Assembly: GCA_035999765.1 (NCBI GenBank)
Contig: CP108521.1
Coordinates: 8,246,001 to 8,310,000 of the forward strand
Direction: 5' to 3'
Source: Streptomyces sp. NBC_01231
GTDB taxonomy: Bacteria > Actinomycetota > Actinomycetes > Streptomycetales > Streptomycetaceae
DNA: 64,000 nt
Positions 62,320 to 64,000 of this stretch are shown here, piece by piece. Numbering within the stretch: position 1 is the stretch's first letter; the number at the start of each line of letters is the position of its first letter. A program made the translations under genes and the position numbers. The notes below the pieces were generated by a model. It saw nothing but the letters and a program-made list of their open reading frames with translations, searched no databases and was not told the DNA's origin.

Positions 62320-63684
62320 TCAGAGGCCGGTCGGGGGCGGCGGCGTGGATGCCGTGCCGCTCTTTCCGGCGGTCTGTGAGCCGGAGGATGGCGGGGCGCC
62401 CTGCGGTGGCGGGGTCGTGGTCGGTGGCGCGGACTGCCATCCGCCGGCTTGGCCGACCGTGGCACCCGCTCCGGAGCCGCCCGCGCCTGGGCTGCCGCCC
62501 ACCTGGCCGCTGGTGTCGTCGGAGACGCTGGTCGGCGGCGGCTGCACAGCCTTCTCCAGGCCGGACGAGGCGCCGCTCCCGCCGCTCTGGGAACCCTGGT
62601 CTCCGCCTCCACCGCTGGGGCTGGAGGCGATATCGCCAGGGAAGCCGCCACCCGGAATCGAGTCCGGGCCCTGCGGGGCAGCCTCCGCTCCCGCAGCGGC
62701 TCCCGCACCAGCGCCGCCGGTTCCGGCGGTAGCCGCCATCGTGGCTGCCTTCTTGCCGGTGCGCTCGGCGTGCTGCTTGGCGAGCTGGGCACCGGCGCCG
62801 CCGGCACGGTGAAGTGTTTCTCCGTCAGATCCTTCGGCTGCCCAGTGGACGAACTTGAAGGTCGCGTACGGGCACAGCAGAACCAGGATCATGATCACGA
62901 TGCCTGCGAGCACGTCGGCGAGCGCGCCCAGGCCGTCCTTGGCCTCGGTCTTGCCCATCGCGGCGATCCCGAGCACGAAGATGATCGTCATCAGCAGCTT
63001 CGAGACGACGAGGGTGGCGGTGGCCTCGACCCAGCCCTTGCGCCAGCGGCGTGCGACTTCCCATCCGCCACCGGCTCCGGCGAACACGGCTAGGGTGACC
63101 AGCACGAGAATGCCCACCTTGCGCACCATCATCACGCACCAGTACATGACGGCGCCAATGGAGGCTCCCAGGGCGGCGAACACGGAGACGAGCCATCCGA
63201 GTCCGGTGAGTCCGGGAAGCTGGTTGACCTTGAGCATGCGGCGGACCGCGGAGGCGACGTCGGTGTTCGCGGCTTGGAACAGGCCGGCGGACAGGGCGTC
63301 GACAACTTCGATCGCCACGGTGGTCAGCGCGATGGCGGCGAACGCGAAGATCACGCCGGACGCGGTACCGGTGAACGCCTCTCTGAGGGCCTGCCCGTCG
63401 CGTCTGATCGCGGAGCGGACGAGCTGGGCGCAGAAGGTGGCGACGAGAACGACCAGGCCGATCGGGAGGATGGTCTCGTAGTTGTCGCGGAACCACGCGG
63501 CGTTGAGGTCGACGCGGGTGGTGACGTCGACGGCCTTGGAAGCGAGGTCGGTAGTGGCGGCGGCGAGTTCGCCGGTGCTTTTGGCCATCCAGTCGCCGAT
63601 CGCCTTGCCGGGATCGGAGGCGAAATCCACGGCTTCGCTGACCGTGCAGACGGTGTCTGCGACGGGGAGGTCACAAAACCCCAT
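62320..63684 (-). CDS. TrbL/VirB6-like conjugal transfer membrane protein
   Basis: 454 residues, ATG 63684. Soluble start, then about six helices (TILPIGLVVLVATFCAQLVR, GVIFAFAAIALTTVAIEVVD, LGWLVSVFAALGASIGAVMY, VGILVLVTLAVFAGAGGGWE, LLMTIIFVLGIAAMGKTEAK, VLAGIVIMILVLLCPYATFK). The Gly/Ser/Pro-rich 150-residue tail is typical of actinobacterial TrbL homologues. It would form part of the membrane channel. Confidence 0.82.
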   Translation of the reverse strand: MGFCDLPVADTVCTVSEAVDFASDPGKAIGDWMAKSTGELAAATTDLASKAVDVTTRVDLNAAWFRDNYETILPIGLVVLVATFCAQLVRSAIRRDGQALREAFTGTASGVIFAFAAIALTTVAIEVVDALSAGLFQAANTDVASAVRRMLKVNQLPGLTGLGWLVSVFAALGASIGAVMYWCVMMVRKVGILVLVTLAVFAGAGGGWEVARRWRKGWVEATATLVVSKLLMTIIFVLGIAAMGKTEAKDGLGALADVLAGIVIMILVLLCPYATFKFVHWAAEGSDGETLHRAGGAGAQLAKQHAERTGKKAATMAATAGTGGAGAGAAAGAEAAPQGPDSIPGGGFPGDIASSPSGGGGDQGSQSGGSGASSGLEKAVQPPPTSVSDDTSGQVGGSPGAGGSGAGATVGQAGGWQSAPPTTTPPPQGAPPSSGSQTAGKSGTASTPPPPTGL

Positions 63685-63702
63685 GGAGGAGACTCCTTTT
63701 GG

Positions 63703-64000
63703 TCAGGGCGCGACGCGCGGGGCGATGGCGACGAGTGAGCAGTCGGCCGATGGGTGGCATTGCACGGCGAGGGTGATGGAGCGGTCCTCCGCCCCGTGGC
63801 CGCCCTCGGTCCAGGCGAGCGTCTGCTTGCCGGTGATGGTCACGGCGTAGATGTACGCCTTGGTGATCGCCGAGGGATCATCGGCGAGGGCCTGCTTGAA
63901 CGCGGCCGGGTAGTGGCCCTCGGTGATGGTCGCGGTGGCGTACTGCCTCTGATCGGCCATCCGCGACCACAGCGTCGGGTCCGGCATCTGCGCGGAGACT
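63703..64000 (-). CDS. Hypothetical transfer-locus protein, 5' end outside window
   Basis: The frame is open to the window edge (VSAQMPDPTLWSRMADQRQY). Then ATATITEGHYPAAFKQALAD, KAYIYAVTITGKQTLAWTEG and ITLAVQCHPSADCSLVAIAP. Two cysteines near the end and a beta-rich character suggest an extracytoplasmic domain of a longer membrane-anchored protein, similar to those preceding TrbL in such loci. 18 bases separate it from the TrbL gene. Confidence 0.55.
   Translation of the reverse strand, partial: VSAQMPDPTLWSRMADQRQYATATITEGHYPAAFKQALADDPSAITKAYIYAVTITGKQTLAWTEGGHGAEDRSITLAVQCHPSADCSLVAIAPRVAP

Overview
The base composition (very GC-rich, third codon positions almost always G or C), GTG/TTG starts, GGAGG-type ribosome sites and the gene families present all point to a Streptomyces or close actinomycete. 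The window is accessory DNA: a chromosome-arm region or large (possibly linear) plasmid. The sequence alone does not settle which.

Left edge (1-2.2 kb): the 3' part of dpgC and a complete hpgT-like aminotransferase, i.e. the end of a 3,5-dihydroxyphenylglycine pathway as used in glycopeptide-type nonribosomal peptides. It is followed by a graveyard (2.2-6.5 kb) of frameshifted or truncated genes: a TPR regulator, a cyclase-family hydrolase, a DHA2 MFS exporter, a GNAT-like protein and an alpha/beta hydrolase.

Ion-homeostasis island (6.5-27.6 kb): CBS-domain proteins, an SPFH/flotillin with a broken NfeD-like partner, an SLC13/ArsB-like permease, a CPA1 Na+/H+ antiporter, a KhtTU-like K+/H+ antiporter pair, NhaA, an Na+/alanine symporter, a SulP transporter with a divergent MerR gene, a PucR-type regulator, several tiny membrane proteins and a secreted DUF1996 protein. 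The CPA1 and nhaA genes share a 49-nt leader (39/49 identical) that looks like a cation-sensing riboswitch and is the strongest regulatory find in the window. A diverged direct repeat (about 17.0-17.6 and 28.1-28.9 kb) links the two ends of the right half of the island.

Transition (29-36.6 kb): a 2.8-kb unit bounded by 109-bp inverted repeats (88/109 identical) carries a coiled-coil/winged-helix protein, a secreted protein, an unknown protein and an IS5-type DDE transposase. It is followed by a flavodoxin-type reductase, a DM13 protein, a membrane protein and many truncated remnants.

Conjugation module (36.69-64 kb): all genes are on the minus strand, tightly packed or overlapping, and end at a strong hairpin at 36.63 kb. 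Read in transcription order it holds a partial exported-looking protein, a TrbL/VirB6-like channel, an SCO6880-like membrane protein, a VirB4-like ATPase, many unknown accessory proteins (several built from one recurring motif), two membrane proteins sharing a GRDI..SALG motif, an inactivated integrase, three DUF317 proteins, a VirD4/TraG coupling protein, an alpha/beta hydrolase, a PAPS-reductase-like ATP pyrophosphatase, a C5 cytosine methyltransferase and a helicase-less DnaB N-domain protein. Several of these genes appear to start at CTG or ATT with a well placed Shine-Dalgarno sequence.
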